Origin: Psococerastis gibbosa
Lineage: Eukaryota; Arthropoda; Insecta; Psocodea; Psocidae
Length of the DNA: 64,000 nucleotides
Assembly: GCA_963971405.1 (NCBI GenBank)
Contig: OZ020485.1
Coordinates: forward strand, 372,001 to 436,000
Reading direction: 5' to 3'
In this document: piece after piece, positions 35,676 to 49,849 of the stretch
Layout: each line of letters opens with the position of its first letter
How positions within the stretch are numbered: position 1 is the stretch's first letter
The notes under the pieces: generated by a model
Seen by the model: the letters and a program-made list of their open reading frames with translations, nothing else
Databases searched by the model: none
What the model was told of the DNA's origin: nothing
Position numbers and translations under genes: made by a program

Positions 35676-38175
35676 AAAGGTCTTGATATGATAAGGGTGT
35701 CTTAATTTTGCTTATTTTGGCTCACTGTATTCAACTTAACATTGAGCAATTGCTCCTGCGTGTTCATCGGTGTAAATGTAGCTAAAAAAAATTCATTCGA
35801 CAAGAATAAAAAAAATGGCTATTTACTTATTTTATTTTTTTTAAAGGTCTTGATATGATAAGGGTGTCTTAATTTTGCTTATTTTGGCTCACTGTATTGA
35901 ACTTAACATTGAGCAATTGCTCCTGCGTGTTCATCGGTGTAAATGTAGCTAAAAAAAATTCATTCGACAAGAATAAGAAAAATAGCTATTTACTTATTTT
36001 ATTTTTTTTAAAGGTTTTAAAAAGATATAGGTGTCTTTATTTTGCTTATTTTGGCTCAATGTATTGTATTTAACATTGAGCAATTGTTCCTGCGTGTTCA
36101 TCGGTGTAAATGTAGCTAAAAAAAATTCATTCGACAAGAATAAGAAAAATAGCTATTTACTTATTTTATTTTTTAAAAGGTTTTAAAAGGATATAGGTGT
36201 CTTAATTTTGCTTATTTTGGCTCACTGTATTGTACTTGACATTGAACAATTGCTCCTGCGTGTTCATCGGTTTAAATGTTGCTAAAAAAAATTCATTCGA
36301 CAAGAATAAAAAAAATGGCTATTTACTTATTTTATTTTTTTTAAAGGTCTTGATATGATAAGGGTGTCTTAATTTTGCTTATTTTGGCTCACTGTATTGA
36401 ACTTAACATTGAGCAATTGCTCCTGCGTGTTCATCAGTGTAAATGTAGCTAAAAAAAATTCATTCGACAAGAATAAGAAAAATAGCTATTTACTTATTTT
36501 ATTTTTTTAAAGGTCTTAAAAAGATATAGGTGTCTTAATTTTCCTTGTTTAGGTACATTGTGTAGTACTTAACATTGAGCAATTGCTCCTGCGTGTTCAT
36601 CGGTGTAAATGTAGCTACAAAAAATTCATTCGACAAGAATACGAAAAATAGCTATATACTTATTTTATTTTTTTTAAAGGTCTTGATATGATAAGGGTGT
36701 CTTAATTTTGCTTATTTTGGCTCATTGTATTGTACTTGACATTAAACAATAGCTTCTGCGTGTTCATCGGTTTAAATGTTGCTAAAAAAAATTCATTCGA
36801 CAAGAATACAAAAAATAGCTATATACTTATTTTATTTTTTTTAAAGGTCTTGATATGATAAGGGTGTCTTAATTTTGCTTATTTTGGCTCATTGTATTGT
36901 ACTTAACATTAAGCAATTGCTCCTGCGTGTTCATCGGTGTAAATGTAGCTAAACAAAATTCATTCGGCAAGAATAAGAAAAATAGCTATTTACTTATTTT
37001 ATTTTTTTTAAAGGTTTAAAAAAGATATAGGTGTCTTAATTTTGCTTATTTTGGCTCAATGTATTGTACTTAACATTGAGCAATTGTTCCTGCGTGTTCA
37101 TCGGTGTAAATGTAGCTAAAAAAAATTCATTCGACAAGAATAAGAAAAATAGCTATTTACTTATTTTATTTTTTTAAAGGTTTTAAAAGGATATAGGTGT
37201 CTTAATTTTTCTTTATTTTGGCTCACTGTATTGTACTTGACATTGAACAATTGCTCCTGCGTGTTCATCGGTTTAAATGTTGCTAAAAAAAATTCATTCG
37301 ACAAGAATAAAAAAAATGGCTATTTACTTATTTTATTTTTTTTAAAGGTCTTGATATGATAAGGGTGTCTAATTTTGCTTATTTTGGCTCACTGTATTCA
37401 ACTTAACATTGAGCAATTGCTCCTGCGTGTTCATCGGTGTAAATGTAGCTAAAAAAAATTCATTCGACCAGAATAAGAAAAATAGCTATTTACTTATTTT
37501 ATTTTTTTTAAAGGTTTTAAAAAGATATAGGTGTCTTTATTTTGCTTATTTTGGCTCAATGTATTGTACTTAACATTGAGCAATTGTTCCTGCGTGTTCA
37601 TCGGTGTAAATGTAGCTAAAAAAAATTCATTCGACAAGAATAAGAAAAATAGCTATTTACTTATTTTATTTTTTTAAAGGTCTTTAAAAGATATAGGTGT
37701 CTTAATTTTGCTTATTTAGGCTCATTGTATTGTACTTAACATTGGCCACTTGCTCCTGCGTGTCCATCGGTGTAAATGTAGCTACAAAAAATTCATTCGA
37801 CAAGAATACGAAAAATAGCTATATACTTATTTTATTTTTTTTAAAGGTCTTGATATGACACGGGTGTCTTAATTTGGCTTATTTAGGCTCACTGTATTGT
37901 AATTAACATTGAGCAATTGCTCCTGCGTGTTCATCGGTGTAAATGTGGCTAAAAAAAATTCATTCGACAAGAATAAGAAAAATAGCTATTTACTTATTTT
38001 ATTTTTTTAAAGGTTTTAAAAAGATAAAGGTGTCTTAATTTTGCTTATTTTGGCTCATTGTATTGTACTTGACATTGAGAAATTGCTCCTGCGTGTTCAA
38101 CGGTTTAAATGTTGCTAAAAAAAATTCATTCGACAAGAATAAAAAAAATAGCTATTTACTTATTTTATTTTTTTT

Positions 38176-38509
38176 AAAGGTTTTAAAAAGATATAGGTGT
38201 CTTTATTTTGCTTATTTTGGCTCAATGTATTGTACTTAACATTGAGCAATTGTTCTTGCGTGTTCATCGGTGTAAATGTAGCTAAAAAAAATTCATTCGA
38301 CAAGAATAAGAAAAATAGCTATTTACTTATTTTATTTTTTTTAAAGGTTTTAAAAAGATATAGGTGTCTTTATTTTGCTTATTTTGGCTCAATGTATTGT
38401 ACTTAACATTGAGCAATTGTTCCTGCGTGTTCATCGGTGTAAATGTAGCTAAAAAAAATTCATTCGACAAGAATAAAAAAAATGGCTATTTACTTATTTT
38501 ATTTTTTTT
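38176..38509 (+). repeat. B-B doublet, occurrence 4
   Basis: Preceded by F G H, unlike occurrences 2 and 3. The first B has gttcttgcg, a private substitution. The block from 36.95 to about 38.6 kb recurs 3501 bp later (for example cggcaag at 36965 and 40466). Confidence 0.87.
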
Positions 38510-39010
38510 AAAGGTCTTGATATGATAAGGGTGTCTTAATTTTGCTTATTTTGGCTCACTGTATTCAACTTAACATTGAGCAATTGCTCCTGCGTGTTCA
38601 TCGGTTTAAATGTTGCTAAAAAAAATTCATTCGACAAGAATAAAAAAAATGGCTATTTACTTATTTTATTTTTTTTAAAGGTCTTGATATGATAAGGGTG
38701 TCTTAATTTTGCTTATTTTGGCTCACTGTATTGAACTTAACATTGAGCAATTGCTCCTGCGTGTTCATCAGTGTAAATGTAGCTAAAAAAAATTCATTCG
38801 ACAAGAATAAGAAAAATAGCTATTTACTTATTTTATTTTTTTTAAAGGTTTTAAAAAGATATAGGTGTCTTTATTTTGCTTATTTTGGCTCAATGTATTG
38901 TACTTAACATTGAGCAATTGTTCCTGCGTGTTCATCGGTGTAAATGTAGCTAAAAAAAATTCATTCGACAAGAATAAGAAAAATAGCTATTTACTTATTT
39001 TATTTTTTTT

Positions 39011-40010
39011 AAAGGTCTTAAAAAGATATAGGTGTCTTAATTTTGCTTATTTAGGCTCATTGTATTGTACTTAACATTGGCCACTTGCTCCTGCGTGTCC
39101 ATCGGTGTAAATGTAGCTACAAAAAATTCATTCGACAAGAATACGAAAAATAGCTATATACTTATTTTATTTTTTTTAAAGGTCTTGATATGACACGGGT
39201 GTCTTAATTTGGCTTATTTAGGCTCACTGTATTGTAATTAACATTAAGCAATTGCTCCTGCGTGTTCATCGGTGTAAATGTGGCTAAAAAAAATTCATTC
39301 GACAAGAATCAGAAAAATAGCTATTTACTTATTTTATTTTTTTAAAGGTTTTAAAAAGATAAAGGTGTCTTAATTTTGCTTATTTTGGCTCACTGTATTG
39401 TACTTGACATTGAGAAATTGCTCCTGCGTGTTCAACGGTTTAAATGTTGCTAAAAAAAATTCATTCGACAAGAATAAAAAAAATAGCTATTTACTTATTT
39501 TATTTTTTTAAAGGTCTTGATATGATAATTGTGTCTTAGTTTGGCTTATTTTGGATCATTGTATTGTACTTAACATTGAGCAATTGCTCCTGCGTGTTCA
39601 TCGGTGTAAATGTAGCTAAAAAAAATTCATTCGACAAGAATAAGAAAAATAGCTATTTACTTATTTTATTTTTTTAAAGGTCTTAAAAAGATATAGGTGT
39701 CTTAATTTTCCTTGTTTAGGTACATTGTGTAGTACTTAACATTGAGCAATTGCTCCTGCGTGTTCATCGGTGTAAATGTAGCTACAAAAAATTCATTCGA
39801 CAAGAATACGAAAAATAGCTATATACTTATTTTATTTTTTTTAAAGGTCTTGATATGATAAGGGTGTCTTAATTTTGCTTATTTTGGCTCATTGTATTGT
39901 ACTTGACATTAAACAATAGCTTCTGCGTGTTCATCGGTTTAAATGTTGCTAAAAAAAATTCATTCGACAAGAATACAAAAAATAGCTATATACTTATTTT
40001 ATTTTTTTTA
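39011..40010 (+). repeat. Partial third copy of the 6-kb super-repeat
   Basis: F G H A2 E I with the ggatcattg marker (39553) and aacaatagcttctgcg near 39912, about 12.0 kb from the first period and 6.0 kb from the second. A private change is gataattgtgtcttag near 39526. After I the array switches to an H-type right arm and a different order. Confidence 0.82.
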
Positions 40011-41676
40011 AAGGTCTTGATATGATAAGGGTGTCTTAATTTTGCTTATTTTGGCTCATTGTATTGTACTTGACATTGAGAAATTGCTCCTGCGTGTTCA
40101 ACGGTTTAAATGTTGCTAAAAAAAATTCATTCGACAAGAATAAGAAAAATAGCTATTTACTTATTTTATTTTTTTTAAAGGTTTTAAAAAGATATAGGTG
40201 TCTTTATTTTGCTTATTTTGGCTCAATGTATTGTACTTAACATTGAGCAATTGTTCCTGCGTGTTCATCGGTGTAAATGTAGCTAAAAAAAATTCATTCG
40301 ACAAGAATAAAAAAAATGGCTATTTACTTATTTTATTTTTTTTAAAGGTCTTGATATGATAAGGGTGTCTTAATTTTGCTTATTTTGGCTCACTGTATTC
40401 AACTTAACATTAGGCAATTGCTCCTGCGTGTTCATCGGTGTAAATGTAGCTAAACAAAATTCATTCGGCAAGAATAAGAAAAATAGCTATTTACTTATTT
40501 TATTTTTTTTAAAGGTTTAAAAAAGATATAGGTGTCTTAATTTTGCTTATTTTGGCTCAATGTATTGTACTTAACATTGAGCAATTGTTCCTGCGTGTTC
40601 ATCGGTGTAAATGTAGCTAAAAAAAATTCATTCGACAAGAATAAGAAAAATAGCTATTTACTTATTTTATTTTTTTAAAGGTTTTAAAAGGATATAGGTG
40701 TCTTAATTTTTCTTTATTTTGGCTCACTGTATTGTACTTGACATTGAACAATTGCTCCTGCGTGTTCATCGGTTTAAATGTTGCTAAAAAAAATTCATTC
40801 GACAAGAATAAAAAAAATGGCTATTTACTTATTTTATTTTTTTTAAAGGTCTTGATATGATAAGGGTGTCTAATTTTGCTTATTTTGGCTCACTGTATTC
40901 AACTTAACATTGAGCAATTGCTCCTGCGTGTTCATCGGTGTAAATGTAGCTAAAAAAAATTCATTCGACCAGAATAAGAAAAATAGCTATTTACTTATTT
41001 TATTTTTTTTAAAGGTTTTAAAAAGATATAGGTGTCTTTATTTTGCTTATTTTGGCTCAATGTATTGTACTTAACATTGAGCAATTGTTCCTGCGTGTTC
41101 ATCGGTGTAAATGTAGCTAAAAAAAATTCATTCGACAAGAATAAGAAAAATAGCTATTTACTTATTTTATTTTTTTAAAGGTCTTTAAAAAATATAGGTG
41201 TCTTAATTTTGCTTATTTAGGCTCATTGTATTGTACTTAACATTGGCCACTTGCTCCTGCGTGTCCATCGGTGTAAATGTAGCTACAAAAAATTCATTCG
41301 ACAAGAATACGAAAAATAGCTATATACTTATTTTATTTTTTTTAAAGGTCTTGATATGACACGGGTGTCTTAATTTGGCTTATTTAGGCTCACTGTATTG
41401 TAATTAACATTGAGCAATTGCTCCTGCGTGTTCATCGGTGTAAATGTGGCTAAAAAAAATTCATTCGACAAGAATAAGAAAAATAGCTATTTACTTATTT
41501 TATTTTTTTAAAGGTTTTAAAAAGATAAAGGTGTCTTAATTTTGCTTATTTTGGCTCATTGTATTGTACTTGACATTGAGAAATTGCTCCTGCGTGTTCA
41601 ACGGTTTAAATGTTGCTAAAAAAAATTCATTCGACAAGAATAAAAAAAATAGCTATTTACTTATTTTATTTTTTTT

Positions 41677-42010
41677 AAAGGTTTTAAAAAGATATAGGTG
41701 TCTTTATTTTGCTTATTTTGGCTCAATGTATTGTACTTAACATTGAGCAATTGTTCCTGCGTGTTCATCGGTGTAAATGTAGCTAAAAAAAATTCATTCG
41801 ACAAGAATAAGAAAAATAGCTATTTATTTATTTTATTTTTTTTAAAGGTTTTAAAAAGATATAGGTGTCTTTATTTTGCTTATTTTGGCTCAATGTATTG
41901 TAATTAACATTGAGCAATTGTTCCTGCGTGTTCATCGGTGTAAATGTAGCTAAAAAAAATTCATTCGACAAGAATAAAAAAAATGGCTATTTACTTATTT
42001 TATTTTTTTT
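41677..42010 (+). repeat. B-B doublet, occurrence 5
   Basis: Preceded by F G H and followed by A A B D A B. The second B has tattgtaattaac, and its T-rich arm shows atttatttatt. It lies 3501 bp after occurrence 4. Confidence 0.87.
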
Positions 42011-44677
42011 AAAGGTCTTGATATGTTAAGGGTGTCTTAATTTTGCTTATTTTGGCTCACTGTATTCAACTTAACATTGAGCAATTGCTCCTGCGTGTTC
42101 ATCGGTGTAAATGTAGCTAAAAAAAATTCATTCGACAAGAATAAAAAAAATGGCTATTTACTTATTTTATTTTTTTTAAAGGTCTTGATATGATAAGGGT
42201 GTCTTAATTTTGCTTATTTTGGCTCACTGTATTGAACTTAACATTGAGCAATTGCTCCTGCGTGTTCATCGGTGTAAATGTAGCTAAAAAAAATTCATTC
42301 GACAAGAATAAGAAAAATAGCTATTTACTTATTTTATTTTTTTTAAAGGTTTTAAAAAGATATAGGTGTCTTTATTTTGCTTATTTTGGCTCAATGTATT
42401 GTATTTAACATTGAGCAATTGTTCCTGCGTGTTCATCGGTGTAAATGTAGCTAAAAAAAATTCATTCGACAAGAATAAGAAAAATAGCTATTTACTTATT
42501 TTATTTTTTTAAAGGTTTTAAAAGGATATAGGTGTCTTAATTTTGCTTATTTTGGCTCACTGTATTGTACTTGACATTGAACAATTGCTCCTGCGTGTTC
42601 ATCGGTTTAAATGTTGCTAAAAAAAATTCATTCGACAAGAATAAAAAAAATGGCTATTTACTTATTTTATTTTTTTTAAAGGTCTTGATATGATAAGGGT
42701 GTCTTAATTTTGCTTATTTTGGCTCACTGTATTGAACTTAACATTGAGCAATTGCTCCTGCGTGTTCATCAGTGTAAATGTAGCTAAAAAAAATTCATTC
42801 GACAAGAATAAGAAAAATAGCTATTTACTTATTTTATTTTTTTTAAAGGTTTTAAAAAGATATAGGTGTCTTTATTTTGCTTATTTTGGCTCAATGTGTT
42901 GTACTTAACATTGAGCAATTGTTCCTGCGTGTTCATCGGTGTAAATGTAGCTAAAAAAAATTCATTCGACAAGAATAAGAAAAATAGCTATTTACTTATT
43001 TTATTTTTTTTAAAGGTCTTAAAAAGATATAGGTGTCTTAATTTTGCTTATTTAGGCTCATTGTATTGTACTTAACATTGAGCAATTGCTCCTGCGTGTT
43101 CATCGGTGTAAATGTAGCTAAAAAAAATTCATTCGACAAGAATAAGAAAAATAGCTATTTACTTATTTTATTTTTTTAAAGGTCTTAAAAAGATATAGGT
43201 GTCTTAATTTTCCTTGTTTAGGTACATTGTGTAGTACTTAACATTGAGCAATTGCTCCTGCGTGTTCATCGGTGTAAATGTAGCTACAAAAAATTCATTC
43301 GACAAGAATACGAAAAATAGCTATATACTTATTTTATTTTTTTTAAAGGTCTTGATATGATAAGGGTGTCTTAATTTTGCTTATTTTGGCTCATTGTATT
43401 GTACTTGACATTAAACAATTGCTCCTGCGTGTTCATCGGTTTAAATGTTGCTAAAAAAAATTCATTCGACAAGAATACAAAAAATAGCTATATACTTATT
43501 TTATTTTTTTTAAAGGTCTTGATATGATAAGGGTGTCTTAATTTCGCTTATTTTGGCTCATTGTATTGTACTTAACATTGAGCAATTGCTCCTGCGTGTT
43601 CATCGGTGTAAATGTAGCTAAAAAAAATTCATTCGACAAGAATAAGAAAAATAGCTATTTACTTATTTTATTTTTTTTAAAGGTTTAAAAAAGATATAGG
43701 TGTCTTAATTGTGCTTATTTTGGCTCAATGTATTGTACTTAACATTGAGCAATTGTTCCTGCGTGTTCATCGGTGTAAATGTAGCTAAAAAAAATTCATT
43801 CGACAAGAATAAGAAAAATAGCTATTTACTTATTTTATTTTTTTAAAGGTTTTAAAAGGATATAGGTGTCTTAATTTTTCTTTATTTTGGCTCAATGTAT
43901 TGTACTTGACATTGAACAATTGCTCCTGCGTGTTCATCGGTTTAAATGTTGCTAAAAAAAATTCATTCGACAAGAATAAAAAAAATGGCTATTTACTTAT
44001 TTTATTTTTTTTAAAGGTCTTGATATGATAAGGGTGTCTAATTTTGCTTATTTTGGCTCACTGTATTCAACTTAACATTGAGCAATTGCTCCTGCGTGTT
44101 CATCGGTGTAAATGTAGCTAAAAAAAATTCATTCGACAAGAATAAGAAAAATAGCTATTTACTTATTTTATTTTTTTAAAGGTCTTTAAAAGATATAGGT
44201 GTCTTAATTTTGCTTATTTAGGCTCATTGTATTGTACTTAACATTGGCCACTTGCTCCTTAGTGTCCATCGGTGTAAATGTAGCTACAAAAAATTCATTC
44301 GACGAGAATACGAAAAATAGCTATATACTTATTTTATTTTTTTTAAAGGTCTTGATATGACACGGGTGTCTTAATTTGGCTTATTTAGGCTCACTGTATT
44401 GTAATTAACATTGAGCAATTGCTCCTGCGTGTTCATCGGTGTAAATGTGGCTAAAAAAAATTCATTCGACAAGAATAAGAAAAATAGCTATTTACTTATT
44501 TCATTTTTTTAAAGGTTTGAAAAAGATAAAGGTGTCTTAATTTTGCTTATTTTGGCTCATTGTATTGTACTTGACATTGAGAAATTGCTCCTGCGTGTTC
44601 AACGGTTTAAATGTTGCTAAAAAAAATTCATTCGACAAGAATAAAAAAAATAGCTATTTACTTATTTTATTTTTTTT

Positions 44678-45011
44678 AAAGGTTTTAAAAAGATATAGGT
44701 GTCTTTATTTTGCTTATTTTGGCTCAATGTATTGTACTAAACATTGAGCAATTGTTCCTGCGTGTTCATCGGTGTAAATGTAGCTAAAAAAAATTCATTC
44801 GACAAGAATAAGAAAAATAGCTATTTACTTATTTTATTTTTTTTAAAGGTTTTAAAAAGATATAGGTGTCTTTATTTTGCTTATTTTGGCTCAATGTATT
44901 GTACTTAACATTGAGCAATTGTTCCTGCGTGTTCGTCGGTGTAAATGTAGCTAAAAAAAATTCATTCGACAAGAATAAAAAAAATGGCTATTTACTTATT
45001 TTATTTTTTTT
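44678..45011 (+). repeat. B-B doublet, occurrence 6
   Basis: Preceded by F G H, with tactaaacattg in the first B and gttcgtcgg in the second as private substitutions. It lies 3001 bp after occurrence 5. Confidence 0.87.
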
Positions 45012-48000
45012 AAAGGTCTTGATATGATAAGGGTGTCTTAATTTTGCTTATTTTGGCTCACTGTATTCAACTTAACATTGAGCAATTGCTCCTGCGTGTT
45101 CATCGGTGTAAATGTAGCTAAAAAAAATTCATTCGACAAGAATAAAAAAAATGGCTATTTACTTATTTTATTTTTTTTAAAGGTCTTGATATGATAAGGG
45201 TGTCTTAATTTTGCTTATTTTGGCTCACTGTATTGAACTTAACATTGAGCAATTGCTCCTGCGTGTTCATCGGTGTAAATGTAGCTAAAAAAAATTCATT
45301 CGACAAGAATAAGAAAAATAGCTATTTACTTATTTTATTTTTTTTAAAGGTTTTAAAAAGATATAGGTGTCTTTATTTTGCTTATTTTGGCTCAATGTAT
45401 TGTTTTTAACATTGAGCAATTGTTCCTGCGTGTTCATCGGTGTAAATGTAGCTAAAAAAAATTCATTCGACAAGAATAAGAAAAATAGCTATTTACTTAT
45501 TTTATTTTTTTTAAAGGTCTTAAAAAGATATAGGTGTCTTAATTTTGCTTATTTAGGCTCATTGTATTGTACTTAACATTGGCCACTTGCTCCTGCGTGT
45601 CCATCGGTGTAAATGTAGCTACAAAAAATTCATTCGACAAGAATACGAAAAATAGCTATATACTTATTTTATTTTTTTTAAAGGTCTTGGTATGACACGG
45701 GTGTCTTAATTTGGCTTATTTAGGCTCACTGTATTGTAATTAACATTGGGCAATTGCTCCTGCGTGTTCATCGGTGTAAATGTGGCTAAAAAAAATTCAT
45801 TCGACAAGAATAAGAAAAATAGCTATTTACTTATTTTATTTTTTTAAAGGTTTTAAAAAGATAAAGGTGTCTTAATTTTGCTTATTTTGGCTCATTGTAT
45901 TGTACATGATATTGAGAAATTGCTCCTGCTTGTTCAACGGTTTAAATGTTGCTAAAAAAAATTCATTCGACAAGAATAAAAAGAATAGCTATTTACTTAT
46001 TTTATTTTTTTTAAAGGTCTTGATATGATAAGGGTGTCTTAATTTGGCTTATTTTGGCTCACTGTATTGTAATTAACATTGAGCAATTGCTCCTGCGTGT
46101 TCATCGGTGTAAATGTGGCTAAAAAAAATTCATTCGACAAGAATAAGAAAAATAGCTATTTACTTATTTTATTTTTTTAAAGGTCTTAAAAAGATATAGG
46201 TGTCTTAATTTTCCTTGTTTAGGTACATTGTGTAGTTCTTAACATTGAGCAATTGCTCCTGCGTGTTCATCGGTGTAAATGTAGCTACAAAAAATTCATT
46301 CGACAAGAATACGAAAAATAGCTATATACTTATTTTATTTTTTTTTAAGGTCTTGATATGATAAGGGTGTCTTAATTTTGCTTATTTTGGCTCATTGTAT
46401 TGTACTTGACATTAAACAATTGCTCCTGCGTGTTCATCGGTTTAAATGTTGCTAAAAAAAATTCATTCGACAAGAATACAAAAAATAGCTATATAATTAT
46501 TTTATTTTTTTTAAAGGTCTTGATATGGTAAGGGTGTCTTAATTTTGCTTATTTTGGCTCATTGTATTGTACTTAACATTGAGCAATTGCTCCTGCGTGC
46601 TCATCGGTGTAAATGTAGCTAAAAAAAAATTCATTCGACAAGAATAAGAAAAATAGCTATTTACTTATTTTATTTTTTTTAAAGGTTTAAAAAAGATATA
46701 GGTGTCTTAATTGTGCTTATTTTGGCTCAATGTATTGTACTTAACATTGAGCAATTGTTCCTGCGTGTTCATCGGTGTAAATGTAGCTAAAAAAAATTCA
46801 TTCGGCAAGAATAAGAAAAATTGCTATTTACTTATTTTATTTTTTTAAAGGTCTTAAAAAGATATAGGTGTCTTAATTTTCCCTGTTTAGGTACATTGTG
46901 TAGTACTTAACATTGAGAAATTGCTCCTGCGTGTTCATCGGTGTAAATGTAGCTACAAAAAATTCATTCGACAAGAATACGAAAAATAGCTATATACTTA
47001 TTTTATTTTTTTTAAAGGTCTTGATATGATAAGGGTGTCTTAATTTTGCTCATTTTGGCTCATTGTATTGTACTTGACATTAAACAATTGCTCCTGCGTG
47101 TTCATCGGTATAAATGTTGCTAAAAAAAATTCATTCGACAAGAATACAAAAAATAGCTATATACTTATTTTATTTTTTTTAAAGGTCTTGATATGATAAG
47201 GGTGTCTTAATTTTGCTTATTTTGGCTCATTGTATTGTACTTAACATTAAGCAATTGCTCCTGCGTGTTCATCGGTGTAAATGTAGCTAAACAAAATTCA
47301 TTCGACAAGAATAAGAAAAATAGCTATTTACTTATTTTATTTTTTTTAAAGGTTTAAAAAAGATATATGTGTCTTAATTTTGCTTATTTTGGCTCAATGT
47401 ATTGTACTTAACATTGAGCAATTGTTCCTGCGTGTTCATCGGTGTAAATGTAGCTAAAAAAAATTCATTCGACAAGAATAAGAAAAATAGCTATTTACTT
47501 ATTTTATTTTTTTAAAGGTTTTAAAAGGATATAGGTGTCTTAATTTTTCTTTATTTTGGCTCACTGTATTGTACTTGACATTGAACAATTGCTCCTGCGT
47601 GTTCATCGGTTTAAATGTTGCTAAAAAAAATTCATTCGACAAGAATAAAAAAAATGGCTATTTACTTATTTTATTTTTTTTAAAGGTCTTGATATGATAA
47701 GGGTGTCTTAATTTTGCTTATTTTGGCTCACTGTATTCAACTTAACATTGAGCAATTGCTCCTGCGTGTTCATCGGTGTAAATGTAGCTAAAAAAAATTC
47801 ATTCGACCAGAATAAGAAAAATAGCTATTTACTTATTTTATTTTTTTTAAAGGTTTTAAAAAGATATAGGTGTCTTTATTTTGCTTATTTTGGCTCAATG
47901 TATTGTACTTAACATTGAGCAATTGTTCCTGCGTGTTCATCGGTGTAAATGTAGCTAAAACAAATTCATTCGACAAGAATAAGAAAAATAGCTATTTACT

Positions 48001-48514
48001 TATTTAATTTTTTTAAAGGTCTTAAAAAGATATAGGTGTCTTAATTTTGCTTATTTAGGCTCATTGTATTGTACTTAACATTGGCCACTTGCTCCTGCGT
48101 GTCCATCGGTGTAAATGTAGCTACAAAAAATTCATTCGACAAGAATACGAAAAATAGCTATATACTTATTTTATTTTTTTTAAAGGTCTTGATATGACAC
48201 GGGTGTCTTAATTTGGCTTATTTAGGCTCACTGTATTGTAATTAACATTGAGCAATTGCTCCTGCGTGTTCATCGGTGTAAATGTGGCTAAAAAAAATTC
48301 ATTCGACAAGAATAAGAAAAATAGCTATTTACTTATTTTATTTTTTTAATGGTTTTAAAAAGATAAAGGTGTCTTAATTTTGCTTATTTTGGCTCATTGT
48401 ATTGTACTTGACATTGAGAAATTGCTCCTGCGTGTTCAACGGTTTAAATGTTGCTAAAAAAAATTCATTCGACAAGAATAAAAAAAATAGCTATTTACTT
48501 ATTTTATTTTTTTT

Positions 48515-48848
48515 AAAGGTTTTAAAAAGATATAGGTGTCTTTATTTTGCTTATTTTGGCTCAATGTATTGTACTTAACATTGAGCAATTGTTCCTGCGT
48601 GTTCATCGGTGTAAATGTAGCTAAAAAAAATTCATTCGACAAGAATAAGAAAAATAGCTATTTACTTATTTTATTTTTTTTAAAGGTTTTAAAAAGATAT
48701 AGGTGTCTTTATTTTGCTTATTTTGGCTCAATGTATTGTACTTAACATTGAGCAATTGTTCCTGCGTGTTCATCGGTGTAAATGTAGCTAAAAAAAATTC
48801 ATTCGACAAGAATAAAAAAAATGGCTATTTACTTATTTTATTTTTTTT
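48515..48848 (+). repeat. B-B doublet, occurrence 7
   Basis: Preceded by D A B F G H and followed by A A B, then the first Q monomer. This is the last doublet before the 8-mer family takes over. Confidence 0.87.
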
Positions 48849-49849
48849 AAAGGTCTTGATATGATAAGGGTGTCTTAATTTTGCTTATTTTGGCTCACTG
48901 TATTCAACTTAACATTGAGCAATTGCTCCTGCGTGTTCATCGGTGTAAATGTAGCTAAAAAAAATTCATTCGACAAGAATAAAAAAAATGGCTATTTACT
49001 TATTTTATTTTTTTTAAAGGTCTTGATATGATAAGGGTGTCTTAATTTTGCTTATTTTGGCTCACTGTATTGAACTTAACATTGAGCAATTGCTCCTGCG
49101 TGTTCATCGGTGTAAATGTAGCTAAAAAAAATTCATTCGACAAGAATAAGAAAAATAGCTATTTACTTATTTTATTTTTTTTAAAGGTTTTAAAAAGATA
49201 TAGGTGTCTTTATTTTGCTTATTTTGGCTCAATGTATTGTACTTAACATTGAGCAATTGTTCCTGCGTGTTCATCGGTGTAAATGTAGCTAAAAAAAATT
49301 CATTCGACAAGAATAAGAAAAATAGCTATTTACTTATTTTATTTTTCAAAAGGTCTTGATATGATAAGGGTGTGTTAATTTTGCTTACTTTGGCTCACGG
49401 TATTCAACTTAACATTGAGCAATTGCTCCTGCGTGTTCATCGGTGTAAATGTAGCTAAAAAAAATTCATTCGACCAGAATAAGAAAAATAGCTATTTACT
49501 TATTTTATTTTTTTTAAAGGTTTTAAAAAGATATAGGTGTCTTTATTTTGCTTATTTTGGCTCAATGTATGGCACTTAACATTGAGCAATTGTTCCTGCG
49601 TGTTCATCGGTGTAAATGTAGCTAAAAAAAATTCATTCGACAAGAATAAGAAAAATAGCTATTTACTTATTTTATTTTTTTTAAAGGTCTTAAAAAGATA
49701 TAGGTGTCTTTATTTTGCTTATTTAGGCTCATTGTATTGTACTTAACATTGGCCACTTGCTCCTGCGTGTCCATCGGTGTAAATGTAGCTACAAAAAATT
49801 CATTCGACAAGAATACGAAAAATAGCTCTATACTTATTTTATTTTTTTT

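Larger units (their letters stand above)
32842..38843 (+). repeat. 36-monomer (6002-bp) super-repeat, period 2
   Basis: Order E F G H A2 E I A C D A B F I H B B A A B D A E I A C D A B F G H B B A A. It shares about 25 monomers in order and variants with the preceding period. Visible differences are few: attcgtcaag near 32963, tactggac near 33400, and gataaagg in period 1 against gatatagg here near 33022. Confidence 0.88.
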
